Origin: a virus | Virus record (IMG/VR): IMGVR_UViG_3300007346_000160 | Span: 1-28,046 of that record | Strand: one strand, 5' to 3' | DNA: 28,046 nucleotides | Shown: piece after piece, positions 16,785 to 23,964 of the stretch | Position numbering within the stretch: the first letter of the stretch is position 1 | Layout of the letters: the number at the start of each line of letters is the position of its first letter | The notes under the pieces: generated by a model | The model's input: only the letters and a program-made list of their open reading frames with translations | Database searches by the model: none | Told to the model about the DNA's origin: nothing | Program-made: the position numbers and the translations under genes

Positions 16785-17159
16785 TTAATTATTTTTCTTC
16801 AATATTATACTATTAGAACTTACCCATTTTTCTTGATCGCAAGAGGCTAATGGGTTGTACATCAAACCTTTTATATTACAACCACAGCTTACGCATTTTC
16901 CTGCCTTCCAACATTCTTGGCATTTAATAACCCTATCTGCAAATGTTGTTAAATATTCATCAAGTTCTTCATAGTTGAAATCAGCTCCATCTGCTTTTAT
17001 TTCAGACCACTTTCTAATTTCTTGTACTTTATTTTTATTTATATTACTAAAACCTTTTATCCCAATGTGTTTTAGTAAACTTTTTATCCCTATAACTTTA
17101 TCTAAGGCTAGTATACCTACTAAAAATAGAAATAGTAAACTAAAAAATAATACATCCAT
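16785..17159 (-). CDS. Membrane-anchored protein with Cys cluster (124 aa)
   Basis: Residues 2-24 are a clear transmembrane segment (VLFFSLLFLFLVGILALDKV). The soluble part is charged up to about residue 78. It ends in a cysteine cluster (CQECWKAGKCVSCGC, then a further Cys about 15 residues later) that resembles a small zinc- or Fe-S-binding knuckle. The gene starts 2 nt after the upstream stop. Function not recognised. A membrane-anchored metal-binding protein near the lysis/packaging side of the late block could act on the envelope, but no holin or spanin signature is present. Confidence 0.55.
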   Translation of the reverse strand: MDVLFFSLLFLFLVGILALDKVIGIKSLLKHIGIKGFSNINKNKVQEIRKWSEIKADGADFNYEELDEYLTTFADRVIKCQECWKAGKCVSCGCNIKGLMYNPLASCDQEKWVSSNSIILKKNN

Positions 17160-17161
17160 AT

Positions 17162-17692
17162 CTATAATTTATAACTACTTAAAATATCATACTCATCAAA
17201 AAGATAAGTTAATTGATCAAATTCTGTTTCGATTTTATTCCAAGGTAAAACAATTTTCTTATCCTTATAATTAATTTCTATCATAGGAAGTTTCTTCCTA
17301 AAACCTTCTGGTAATATTGGCTCTAAGTTAGAGTTAGATAAACTATAAGCAGTTATAAAATCTGGATTATAGTCTTCCCCAAATACTTTTGAAGCCGGTA
17401 AATATACTAAATCACCTTCTTTATAATTTTTAGAATTACTTTTTATAACTATTCCAATATTTCTAATTGAATTAGTCATAACCTTATCTTTGGTTTTCAT
17501 TTCTCCTGTTACTGGATCAGGGATTAAAATTTTACTCTTGATACCTTCACCTAAATCCATTTTAAACATTCTTGTAAGTATTTTAGGATGATTATTTTCA
17601 GATGTAATATCTAACCAATCATAATCATTAAAATAACTTCTATCTTGTTTAAAATATTTTAATTGTTTAAAAAATTCATTTTTATAATCCAT
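17162..17692 (-). CDS. Unknown protein, possible small beta-barrel (176 aa)
   Basis: Not recognised. Residues 60-110 (IPDPVTGEMKTKDKV ... NIGIVIKSNSKNYKEGDLVYLP) read like a GroES-type or similar small beta-barrel, where a glycine-rich turn precedes a GDxVY strand. The mobile-loop and roof residues of true GroES are not clear, so this is only a suggestion. The first 60 residues are charged and helical. The gene starts after a 104-nt gap containing two short palindromes, so it may head a sub-operon. Confidence 0.45.
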   Translation of the reverse strand: MDYKNEFFKQLKYFKQDRSYFNDYDWLDITSENNHPKILTRMFKMDLGEGIKSKILIPDPVTGEMKTKDKVMTNSIRNIGIVIKSNSKNYKEGDLVYLPASKVFGEDYNPDFITAYSLSNSNLEPILPEGFRKKLPMIEINYKDKKIVLPWNKIETEFDQLTYLFDEYDILSSYKL

Positions 17693-17732
17693 ATCTTTTT
17701 TATAATTTATTTTTTGTTTTGTGTTAACTAAT

Positions 17733-17781
17733 ATATTTGAAATATCAATTTAAGTTTTTTAAATCAAGTAATATAATTACT
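17733..17781. promoter_or_regulatory. Two short palindromes in the gap upstream of the 176-aa gene
   Basis: ATATTTGAAATAT (17733-17745) and AGTAAT-ATA-ATTACT (17767-17781) are perfect inverted repeats within the 104-nt gap 17693-17796. This gap is among the longest within the upstream small-gene block, so a promoter or operator is plausible. No clear minus-strand TAnnTTTG box was found. Confidence 0.25.
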
Positions 17782-17796
17782 GATATATATTAACAT

Positions 17797-18177
17797 TTAT
17801 TCTTCTTCGTTTTTTCCTAGTTGTTCTATATATTCATCCTTCTCTTTTTCATCCATATTGCTCCACTTTTCACTTAGTTTAGCAGCTTGTTCCTTAAATC
17901 GTTCTAATCTTGATGTATCCATAACAGGGTATTTTTCTCCTTTAAACTTAAAATACTGTTTACCTTTTAAGTATGCATCATACATCTTTTTATTTAGTTC
18001 TATAAAACCCTTTGCTTTTTGTACACATTCAGCAGTACTTAGTTCAGGTTCTTTATCATGGTACTCCCTCGCCTTATCTTTAATTAATTCTTTTTTATTT
18101 TCTGGTGTAACAACAACACCTCCAAAAGGAAATCTTTCATAATACTCCCATGTAATTCCTTTATTCTTAATATCCAT
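17797..18177 (-). CDS. Unknown charged helical protein (126 aa)
   Basis: Not recognised. The product is mostly alpha-helical and highly charged, with many Lys and Glu. The C-terminal part (about 85-120, SRLERFKEQAAKLSEKW...MDEKEKDEYIEQL) looks like a three-helix bundle of the HMG-box kind, but the diagnostic residues are not convincing. It lies 5 nt after the HU/IHF-like gene, so the two are probably co-transcribed. A DNA-binding or virion-internal role is possible. Confidence 0.5.
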   Translation of the reverse strand: MDIKNKGITWEYYERFPFGGVVVTPENKKELIKDKAREYHDKEPELSTAECVQKAKGFIELNKKMYDAYLKGKQYFKFKGEKYPVMDTSRLERFKEQAAKLSEKWSNMDEKEKDEYIEQLGKNEEE

Positions 18178-18182
18178 ATTAA

Positions 18183-18716
18183 TTATCTTTTTTCAAATCT
18201 ATCAAACCTGCCTTGTGCCCTGCCGTGATAGTATTCTTTTTTATACCTATCAGTTTCTTTATTATGTTCTTTTTGAAAATCCATAGGTATATTTCTCCAA
18301 TATTGCCAAGCATTCTCTAAAACGACATCAGTTTCACCTTTATTTAGGAAATCTCTAATCATTTTATATTTCCTAAAATAGAACCTCTGTATACGTTGTT
18401 TTATTGGCCAATACCGGCGAATCCTATTTATAAGTAGAAACCTTGGTATTCTACCTTTTTTAAATTGTGTAAAGGATCTTCTTATAACTCTTCCTATTCC
18501 TCCAATAGTAGGCCAAAATTTACCAATAAAAGGAAGTTTTATTGTTGGCATCCTATCATCACATAAAAGATTATATATTCTATTAAAATAAAACCTTAAA
18601 ATTTCTTCACCTTGTCCTACAGAAATACCTGCGTATTCTGCAGCTTCTTCTATACTATTTTTAGTAGCTATCTCGTAACTTTCGATTTTTCTTTCTTTAA
18701 TATTTGTTTTCTGCAT
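18183..18716 (-). CDS. HU/IHF-like protein with basic C-terminal extension (177 aa)
   Basis: Residues 15-52 form two helices (SIEEAAEYAGISVGQGEEIL, then RFYFNRIYNLL), followed by a strand and turn (MPTIKLPFIGKFWPT, about 56-70). That is the pattern of the HU/IHF N-terminal half, in which helices are followed by a GxF strand. The expected DNA-binding arms are replaced by a strongly basic region (residues 78-120, rich in Arg and aromatic residues). IHF-like proteins occur in crAss-like phages near packaging genes. Here it heads toward the TerL/portal cluster, so a role in genome architecture or packaging is inferred. Confidence 0.45.
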   Translation of the reverse strand: MQKTNIKERKIESYEIATKNSIEEAAEYAGISVGQGEEILRFYFNRIYNLLCDDRMPTIKLPFIGKFWPTIGGIGRVIRRSFTQFKKGRIPRFLLINRIRRYWPIKQRIQRFYFRKYKMIRDFLNKGETDVVLENAWQYWRNIPMDFQKEHNKETDRYKKEYYHGRAQGRFDRFEKR

Positions 18717-18939
18717 TATAAAGTAATTTATAATTAATGCCAGATTGTGTCGGCATTAGGAAAATATCTAACATAAAAAAATCTTCAATACTAACTTCAA
18801 ATCCAACTTCTTCAGATAACTCTTTAGTTACAATATTAAATGCATCAACAGATAAAGCTATAGAGTCAATTTTGGAAATATTCTGTAAGTCATTTAAGTT
18901 TATCTCCTTAATTATTTTAGTTAATAATTTATTATCCAT
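18697..18939 (-). CDS. Small unknown protein (80 aa)
   Basis: I start at the ATG at 18939; a TTG two codons upstream (18945) is in frame but less likely. The product is acidic with a helical N-terminal half and a hydrophobic middle (VEDFFMLDIFLMPTQSGINY-like end). No family recognised. It overlaps the HU/IHF-like gene by 20 nt and the upstream gene by 8 nt, so it is part of a tightly coupled string. Confidence 0.55.
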   Translation of the reverse strand: MDNKLLTKIIKEINLNDLQNISKIDSIALSVDAFNIVTKELSEEVGFEVSIEDFFMLDIFLMPTQSGINYKLLYNAENKY

Positions 18940-19324
18940 TTTCAACAGTTAAATCAAAAACTATACTTTTACTTACTATACATAACTCTAAAATATCATT
19001 TAGATAAACTTGCTTTTTTTCTCTTCTTATCCACTCTTTATCAGAAACTCTCTTCTCCCAGACTTTAACTGTATTTTTATTTTTAAAACCATTTTCTTTA
19101 AATAACTCTAAAGCTTCATCTGAAAATATATCTCTGTTTCCAGACATAATAACTTTAATAAGGAGGGATAAAAAATCAGTCTCTCTTTCTGTTAACCAGA
19201 AATCAATAGGTACATATAATCCACTTATAGAATATATTAATTTTTTATTATATTCTTCATTACTAAGTTTAGTTTTACCTTTTAATACAATACTGTTATC
19301 TCTTTTTCCAACTTTTAAATCCAT
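18932..19324 (-). CDS. HTH-like protein at the head of the late block (130 aa)
   Basis: The frame is open from 19387, but the first 21 residues are hydrophobic low-complexity. The ATG at 19324 (MDLKVGKRDNSI) is preferred. Residues 40-100 (FWLTERETDFLSLLIKVIMS, then FSDEALELFKENGFKNKNTV and KVWEKRVSDKEWI) are helical and read like a winged-helix or LuxR-type helix-turn-helix region. As the first gene of the minus block, facing the divergent control region, it may regulate the block or act in early packaging. No close family recognised. Confidence 0.55.
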   Translation of the reverse strand: MDLKVGKRDNSIVLKGKTKLSNEEYNKKLIYSISGLYVPIDFWLTERETDFLSLLIKVIMSGNRDIFSDEALELFKENGFKNKNTVKVWEKRVSDKEWIRREKKQVYLNDILELCIVSKSIVFDLTVENG

Positions 19325-19524
19325 GTATTTTACATATATATATACAAATATACTATACAATATACATAAAATGTGTTTAGGGTACAAAATTTGTATAAAT
19401 TTATTACAATTATTTTAATACACTAACAATCTTTTAATTAAGGTAACTTATATTGTTACAATAATGCGGCGCAAAAACTTAATTCTTGAACCGGAATTTA
19501 ATATCAATCAATTTGGATAAAATA

Positions 19525-19558
19525 ATTAATTAGATAAAATTATTAATTAAATAAAAAT
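19525..19558. repeat. Two 17-nt AT-rich tandem repeats
   Basis: ATTAATTAGATAAAATT (19525-19541) is followed directly by ATTAATTAAATAAAAAT (19542-19558), with two differences; a third partial copy (AATTAAT) follows. This is the sort of easily melted element found in origins or promoter upstream regions. Confidence 0.4.
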
Positions 19559-19605
19559 AATTAATGTTAGTTGGAACTATTTTAATAAACAATGCGTTAT
19601 AATAT

Positions 19606-19632
19606 ATGAGTACTTTATGGAAAACCATATAG
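19606..19632 (+). promoter_or_regulatory. Possible leader peptide and start-codon hairpin before the HTH gene
   Basis: An 8-codon reading frame (MSTLWKTI, then TAG) ends one base before the ATG at 19634. Inside it CCATA (19625-19629) can pair either with TATGG upstream (19616-19620, loop AAAA) or with TATGG downstream (19633-19637), which contains the start codon. Only one pairing can form at a time, so translation of the leader could open or close the start. The stems are only 5 bp. Confidence 0.3.
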
Positions 19633-19633
19633 T

Positions 19634-20290
19634 ATGGTAAATCGGTTCAAGAATAATTTTTTAAAAATGCTAGTAAACATCCACTTTAATAATAAGTTTG
19701 TAAAAAACAACTTAAAGGAGTTATACCTTTATTATAAGTTAAGGAATTTTGCAACAGATTGTGGTGGTTGTTTTGCGAGCTTTAAATTTACTAACAATGA
19801 AAAGTACAAAGTTTTACCTAAATTAGAGGAATTAGGTTGGGTTAACTTAAAAGAATTAAGAGTTAATCGTTATAGAAAAGTTGTAACGAGTTTAAATTGC
19901 AGAAATAGGTATGCAAATATGGATATCAGCAACTTATCTTCAATTACACAATTTAAGTCTTTTTTATTGGCATCTTGTGAATATTCTATAGTTTTAAAAA
20001 AGGAGTATATAAATAAAGGAAAAGATGTTAACAATAACGCTATATACTCAAATGAATTAGCTGAATATACCGGACTTTCTACAGCTACTATAACTAGATG
20101 GAGAGCTTATGTTAAAAAATACGGCCACAACTCTTATTTGTACAAATTCACTAACTCTGATATTGACAAATTGATGGATAACAAAGCTTTTTATACAGAC
20201 AACTCAGCTATCTTAAAAAAAGAAGTTTTAATAACCAAAACATCTTTAGAAATCTTTAATATGAAAAATTATAAAAAGGTTAATTGTTAA
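19634..20290 (+). CDS. HTH DNA-binding protein, first gene of plus-strand block (218 aa)
   Basis: Residues 137-160 (SNELAEYTGLSTATITRWR) are a clear helix-turn-helix of the kind used by phage regulators and replication initiators. The N-terminal part (about 35-85) has a second wing-like pattern (KYKVLPKLEELGWVNLKEL). The region 85-130 is Arg/Tyr-rich. It is the first gene after the divergent control region, so a regulator or replication-initiation role fits. An alternative start is Met12 (19667), which cannot be excluded. No family is recognised with confidence. Confidence 0.6.
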   Translation: MVNRFKNNFLKMLVNIHFNNKFVKNNLKELYLYYKLRNFATDCGGCFASFKFTNNEKYKVLPKLEELGWVNLKELRVNRYRKVVTSLNCRNRYANMDISNLSSITQFKSFLLASCEYSIVLKKEYINKGKDVNNNAIYSNELAEYTGLSTATITRWRAYVKKYGHNSYLYKFTNSDIDKLMDNKAFYTDNSAILKKEVLITKTSLEIFNMKNYKKVNC

Positions 20291-20301
20291 TTAATATTAT
20301 T

Positions 20302-20613
20302 ATGACTATAAAAATAGAAGACACTTTTGTAGGGGAAAGTGAAGTAAAAGGTTTTACTTTTAAGAAAGTATTTGAAAATGATATAGGCTATGTTTACAAA
20401 GTAAATACCGGCTATAGCGAACATTACGAAGCATTTTACAAAAAAGAAACACCTATTTGTATAGATTTTAAAAATCGTATATACTCTGAAACAGATACCA
20501 AAGAAGTTTACCCTAAATCTAAAAATTTTGGGGTTTGGGCTTGGAGTGTTAACAGCTTAGAAAAAGGTATTGAAAAATTAAATTTAAAAACACTAAATCA
20601 TGAAAAAAAATAG
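20302..20613 (+). CDS. Small unknown protein (103 aa)
   Basis: I start at the ATG at 20302 (MTIKIEDTF), not at an in-frame TTG at 20284 that would overlap the previous stop. The product is Lys/Tyr-rich, mixed alpha/beta, with a possible beta hairpin (FKKVFENDIGYVYKVNTGYS). No cysteine motif apart from one (PICID). It overlaps the next ATG by 14 nt. Function unknown. Confidence 0.5.
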   Translation: MTIKIEDTFVGESEVKGFTFKKVFENDIGYVYKVNTGYSEHYEAFYKKETPICIDFKNRIYSETDTKEVYPKSKNFGVWAWSVNSLEKGIEKLNLKTLNHEKK

Positions 20614-20950
20614 GAATTATAAACTATATTCAAATAGGGTCTATAATTTTATAAATAGCGATGAATCCGTTTCTTATAAATTATCTGTAGAAAAAGACAC
20701 AGGTGTTATTATTATAACTGTACCGAATTTAGGAGTTTTTCATATTGATCCTATATTGTATTTAAGTAATGCTGCTAAAATTTTAACTATTAATGAATCA
20801 TACTCAAATGAAGGTGTTGATTTAGATAATATAAAAACAATACCCATGTATGTCTTGGAAGAATTACAAAAATCTTTTATAGATGAGGAAAACTACGAAA
20901 AAGCGCAAGAGATCCAAAACGAAATCGACAGAAGAGATAAAGAGGCTTGA
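20600..20950 (+). CDS. UVR-motif small protein (116 aa)
   Basis: The C-terminal part (residues 86-112, VLEELQKSFIDEENYEKAQE) fits the UVR helical hairpin, whose hallmark is LxxxMxxAxxxxxFExAAxLRDxI. UVR motifs mediate UvrB-UvrC contact and occur in Clp adaptors and other partner proteins. The first 80 residues are an unrecognised beta-rich domain. The last 68 nt overlap the next gene in another frame. The context of nuclease, RuvC-like resolvase and AAA ATPase suggests an adaptor role in DNA repair or proteolysis. Confidence 0.55.
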   Translation: MKKNRNYKLYSNRVYNFINSDESVSYKLSVEKDTGVIIITVPNLGVFHIDPILYLSNAAKILTINESYSNEGVDLDNIKTIPMYVLEELQKSFIDEENYEKAQEIQNEIDRRDKEA

Positions 20951-21467
20951 ATTTAGTGAAGAGTATATTCAATCTAGAATTTGGTATGAGTATGAAAGAA
21001 AAGCTGTTGCATTTTTTGAAAATATTTATATGTTCTCAGAAAAAGATTATGAAGCAGATTTTCTAATGTTCATGAAAAAAGCCTCGAAAATATACTGTAC
21101 TGAATATGAAGTAAAAATTGATCATTCTGATTTCCTTAAAGATAGTCAAAAAGTGATTAAACATAATAACTATAAAAATGGGATACTTTGCCCTAATTAT
21201 TTTTATTATATAGCTCCAGATGGTGTTATATCTGCGGAAGAAGTTCCTGAATATGCTGGTCTTATTGAAATAGATGAAAAAAGGATGCGTAAGACAAAAA
21301 GAGCACCTTTACTAACAGAGGAAGAAATTGACATGTCTGATGCATATAGGAAAATGTATAACCGTTGGTGGGATTGGAGAGCTACTGATTATAAAGATAT
21401 ATTAGAGCATGGGCCTAAACCAAGGAGAAGACGATCAACTTATAAAAAAAGAAGAAAAAAAATATAA
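20883..21467 (+). CDS. MmcB-like PD-(D/E)XK nuclease-family protein (194 aa)
   Basis: The core EADFLMFMKKASKIY ... EYEVKIDHSDFLKDSQK holds Asp59 and Glu76-x-Lys78, the expected acidic-x-Lys active site. The following GILCPNYFYYIAPDGVISAEEVP stretch matches MmcB/DUF-type repair nucleases. MmcB-type proteins act in DNA repair or processing. The C-terminus (about 175-194) is a strongly basic tail (RRRRSTYKKRRKK) likely to bind DNA. The only start before the core is the ATG at 20883, which overlaps the UVR gene by 68 nt and gives a basic leader. It is 3 nt from the RuvC-like gene. Confidence 0.55.
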   Translation: MRKTTKKRKRSKTKSTEEIKRLEFSEEYIQSRIWYEYERKAVAFFENIYMFSEKDYEADFLMFMKKASKIYCTEYEVKIDHSDFLKDSQKVIKHNNYKNGILCPNYFYYIAPDGVISAEEVPEYAGLIEIDEKRMRKTKRAPLLTEEEIDMSDAYRKMYNRWWDWRATDYKDILEHGPKPRRRRSTYKKRRKKI

Positions 21468-21470
21468 ACA

Positions 21471-21980
21471 ATGAGATTTATAAGTATGGATCCATCTATG
21501 AATAATACCGGTATAGTATTTGGTATAATTGATAAAGGTAGTAAACTATTATTTACAGATTGGAAGATTTTTACAACTAAACCTGGAGATGGAAGTATTG
21601 CGTTAGATACTGTAAGACGAGCCAAGAAAACAATGCATGGTATTAAAGAAGTAATAGATATTTATGAACCCAAAATAGCATTCGGAGAGTTACCTAGTGG
21701 ATCAAAGAGTTCTAATGCTATGAAATCTTATGGTCTGTCATGCGCATATTTAGCGCTTTTAGACAATTTGGTTACTGTTACACCAACTGAGGTTAAAAAG
21801 TTTGTAAATGGAACTAATAGTGCATCAAAAAACGATGTTATGGCTTTAGCAGAAGAGTTGCATCCGTATTTTAATTTTGAAAGAAATGGAAATGGAGATA
21901 TGGTTAAAGCTAGAATGGAACATATTTGTGATGCTATAATTATTGCTGAAACGGCTTTTAAAAAAATTATTAATAAATGA
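21471..21980 (+). CDS. ruvC: RuvC-like Holliday junction resolvase (169 aa)
   Basis: The N-terminus MRFISMDPSMNNTGIVFG is the RuvC strand 1 motif with catalytic Asp7. Glu73 (FGELPSG) and the C-terminal EHICDAIIIAE with Asp154 complete the usual acidic set. Length (169 aa) equals typical RuvC. The enzyme would cut four-way or branched DNA before packaging or during recombination. It lies between the MmcB-like nuclease and the AAA ATPase, whose ATG overlaps its TGA (ATGA), so they are coupled. Confidence 0.8.
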   Translation: MRFISMDPSMNNTGIVFGIIDKGSKLLFTDWKIFTTKPGDGSIALDTVRRAKKTMHGIKEVIDIYEPKIAFGELPSGSKSSNAMKSYGLSCAYLALLDNLVTVTPTEVKKFVNGTNSASKNDVMALAEELHPYFNFERNGNGDMVKARMEHICDAIIIAETAFKKIINK

Positions 21981-23209
21981 TTAATCAAATATACTTAGAA
22001 GTAGTTGAATATTTAAAAAATGGAGATTATTTAAAAAATGATTTCTTAATTGCAGGAGGTTTAACAACTGTTTTATATTCTATATTATCATATATAAAAC
22101 CTTTGCCTAGTTTTATTTATAATCGTATAAAAAGGTTATTTTTATATAAAGTTACAGTTGAGCAGAGTGATGAACTTTATACATTATTGTCATGGTGGTT
22201 AGCTGAAAATTACCCTGTGAAAATGAGAAGTGTTGAAGCATACTTAGTAGAAAATTTTGGAGATGATTACAGTAATGATGACTATGATTCTGATAATATA
22301 AAATATAGACATTTCTCAGATTTCTTCTTATGTAGAATTGGTTTTAACATTGTTAGAATAGAAAAATCAAGACAAAAATTAGAAAATGCTTCTACATTTA
22401 GGCGAGCTTATCTTGGCAAAATAACATTACAAGGCTTTTTAGCAAAAAAGCAAATATCATACATACTTGAAGAAGCTTTAAAATTGAGACCAGTTACAGA
22501 TGATGGTAAAATAAAAATGATGAAGTTTGAATATGGTTCATGGCATCATGATTACGTTTACACAAATAAAACTGTCGATAACATATTCTTCCCAAACAAA
22601 AGTATAATTTTAGATAAAATAGATAAATTTCAAAAAAGTGAGGAGTTATATGAAAAACGTGGTATTGAGTGGTATTTAGGATGTTTATTTAAAGGGCCTC
22701 CTGGTAGCGGTAAAAGTTCGTTTTCAAGAGCATTGGCGCACTATACAAAAAGAGATATATATATATTAAATATAGCATCAATAAGTGACTCTTTCTTTCA
22801 GCAAGCTTTTAATGCAATTGGAAAAAATGCGATACTAATATTGGATGATATTGATGCTGCTGTACCAGTACGAGATAATAAAGAAAATACTAATGTTTCT
22901 TTACCAACTTTATTAAACTGTTTAGATGGTAGCTTAAGTAGAAGTGATATTATAGTTATTATGACAACCAATTGCCCAGAAAAACTTGATCCTGCACTTA
23001 AAAGAAAAGGTAGAGTTGATATAGAAGAAGAAATATCTTATCCGGATAAAAAATCAGTTATAGATTTCTTAGAAAATTATTACGAAACTAAAATAAATAT
23101 AAATCTAATAAATAACGATACTTTTAACAAAAGTATGGTTGACATACAAGCTATATGTTTAGATAGTGATGATATAGATATCGCAATTTCTAAAATAAAT
23201 AAGTTATGA
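21977..23209 (+). CDS. Membrane-anchored BCS1-like AAA ATPase (410 aa)
   Basis: Residues 24-40 (LIAGGLTTVLYSILSYI) form a probable transmembrane helix near the N-terminus, followed by a BCS1-type middle domain (about 60-200). The AAA module is very clear: YEKRGIEWYLGCLFKGPPGSGKSS places Walker A at 240-247. Walker B ILILDDID is at 286-293, sensor 1 TTN at 330-332, and PEKLDPALKRKGRVD supplies the arginine finger near 343-346. These match mitochondrial and bacterial BCS1 proteins closely. It is the only membrane-tethered ATPase in this block. It is coupled upstream to the RuvC-like gene and downstream to the 78-aa gene (ATGA, 4 nt). Substrate unknown. Confidence 0.85.
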   Translation: MINQIYLEVVEYLKNGDYLKNDFLIAGGLTTVLYSILSYIKPLPSFIYNRIKRLFLYKVTVEQSDELYTLLSWWLAENYPVKMRSVEAYLVENFGDDYSNDDYDSDNIKYRHFSDFFLCRIGFNIVRIEKSRQKLENASTFRRAYLGKITLQGFLAKKQISYILEEALKLRPVTDDGKIKMMKFEYGSWHHDYVYTNKTVDNIFFPNKSIILDKIDKFQKSEELYEKRGIEWYLGCLFKGPPGSGKSSFSRALAHYTKRDIYILNIASISDSFFQQAFNAIGKNAILILDDIDAAVPVRDNKENTNVSLPTLLNCLDGSLSRSDIIVIMTTNCPEKLDPALKRKGRVDIEEEISYPDKKSVIDFLENYYETKININLINNDTFNKSMVDIQAICLDSDDIDIAISKINKL

Positions 23210-23442
23210 CACCTAGAATAGTAACAGAAAACGAAGATAAATTTTTACCCGATTTTATTTTAAATATGTCACTTCCTGAGTTTGATGAGTGGTTACGCTT
23301 AGATGAAGAAGAAATCCCTCAATTAGCATATGATAGGGGTGTCTTAGAAAGTGTTTATTATTCAATACATGGATATTATGAATTAAACACTTACTCAGAA
23401 TATGTAGAGCAATTAATTAACTCACTTAAAAATAAAAAATAA
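23206..23442 (+). CDS. Small acidic protein coupled to the BCS1-like ATPase (78 aa)
   Basis: Its ATG overlaps the ATPase stop (ATGA), a strong sign of coupled translation. The product is acidic (many Asp/Glu) and contains FDEWLRLDEEEIPQLAYDRGVL and a Tyr-rich C-terminal half. No domain recognised. It could be an adaptor or substrate of the AAA ATPase, which is inference from coupling only. Confidence 0.5.
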   Translation: MTPRIVTENEDKFLPDFILNMSLPEFDEWLRLDEEEIPQLAYDRGVLESVYYSIHGYYELNTYSEYVEQLINSLKNKK

Positions 23443-23445
23443 AAT

Positions 23446-23964
23446 ATGCATTTATTTGTATTACATGAACAAATTGATAAAGAAACAACATTAGAATTAA
23501 TAGAATGGATAAATTCAATTAGTGAATGTGAAAAAGCTTTATTAGTAATTGAAAGTAATGGCGGTGAGATGGGCTATGCGGATATTATAGTTGATATATT
23601 AAATCAAAACCAAAATATAGAATTAGTAATCCCCGATTCAGCTAGTTCTGCAGCAGCTTATATATTCTTAAAATGTTCTAATGATAAAAAAATAGGTCAA
23701 TATTTTAGATTCCTTATGCTGCACCTCCCGGATTTATATTTACTATCAAATCAATCAGGAATTAAAGATACTATACACAATACTTCTAAAAAAGCAATTG
23801 ATAGAATAAATAAAACATTTTTAGATTGGGCATCAGGATATCTTAATAAAGACGAGCTAAAACAATTAAAAAAAGGAAAAGATGTATACTTATCTAAAGA
23901 TAGGGTAGATCAAATTTTAAATACTAAAACCTACATCCAATACAAAATTCACCTAAATGATTAA
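23446..23964 (+). CDS. ClpP/SppA-like serine peptidase (172 aa)
   Basis: The segment ESNGGEMGYADIIVDIL is the ClpP/SppA first motif, PDSASSAAAYIFL places a nucleophile Ser near residue 68, and YFRFLMLHLPD supplies His93. The third catalytic residue is not clear. The length (172 aa) is close to ClpP without its N-terminal part. No signal peptide is present, so it is cytoplasmic. In phages this fold usually serves as head-maturation protease beside capsid genes. Here it sits in the DNA-processing block, and it overlaps the methyltransferase gene by 8 nt, so a different role is likely. Confidence 0.65.
   Translation: MHLFVLHEQIDKETTLELIEWINSISECEKALLVIESNGGEMGYADIIVDILNQNQNIELVIPDSASSAAAYIFLKCSNDKKIGQYFRFLMLHLPDLYLLSNQSGIKDTIHNTSKKAIDRINKTFLDWASGYLNKDELKQLKKGKDVYLSKDRVDQILNTKTYIQYKIHLND

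Larger units (their letters stand above)
19325..19633. promoter_or_regulatory. Divergent control region between the two gene blocks
   Basis: This 309-nt gap separates the minus-strand virion block from the plus-strand block, so it must hold promoters for both. It contains a 13-nt palindrome TACAAAATTTGTA at 19383-19395. A minus-strand TATATTTG (a TAnnTTTG box) lies at 19345-19352 but lacks a well-placed TTTG -33 element. Two 17-nt AT-only repeats lie at 19525-19558. Near the plus-strand start, TTGGAA (19571) and TATAAT (about 19598) have 21-nt spacing. Promoter assignments are weak. Confidence 0.5.
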
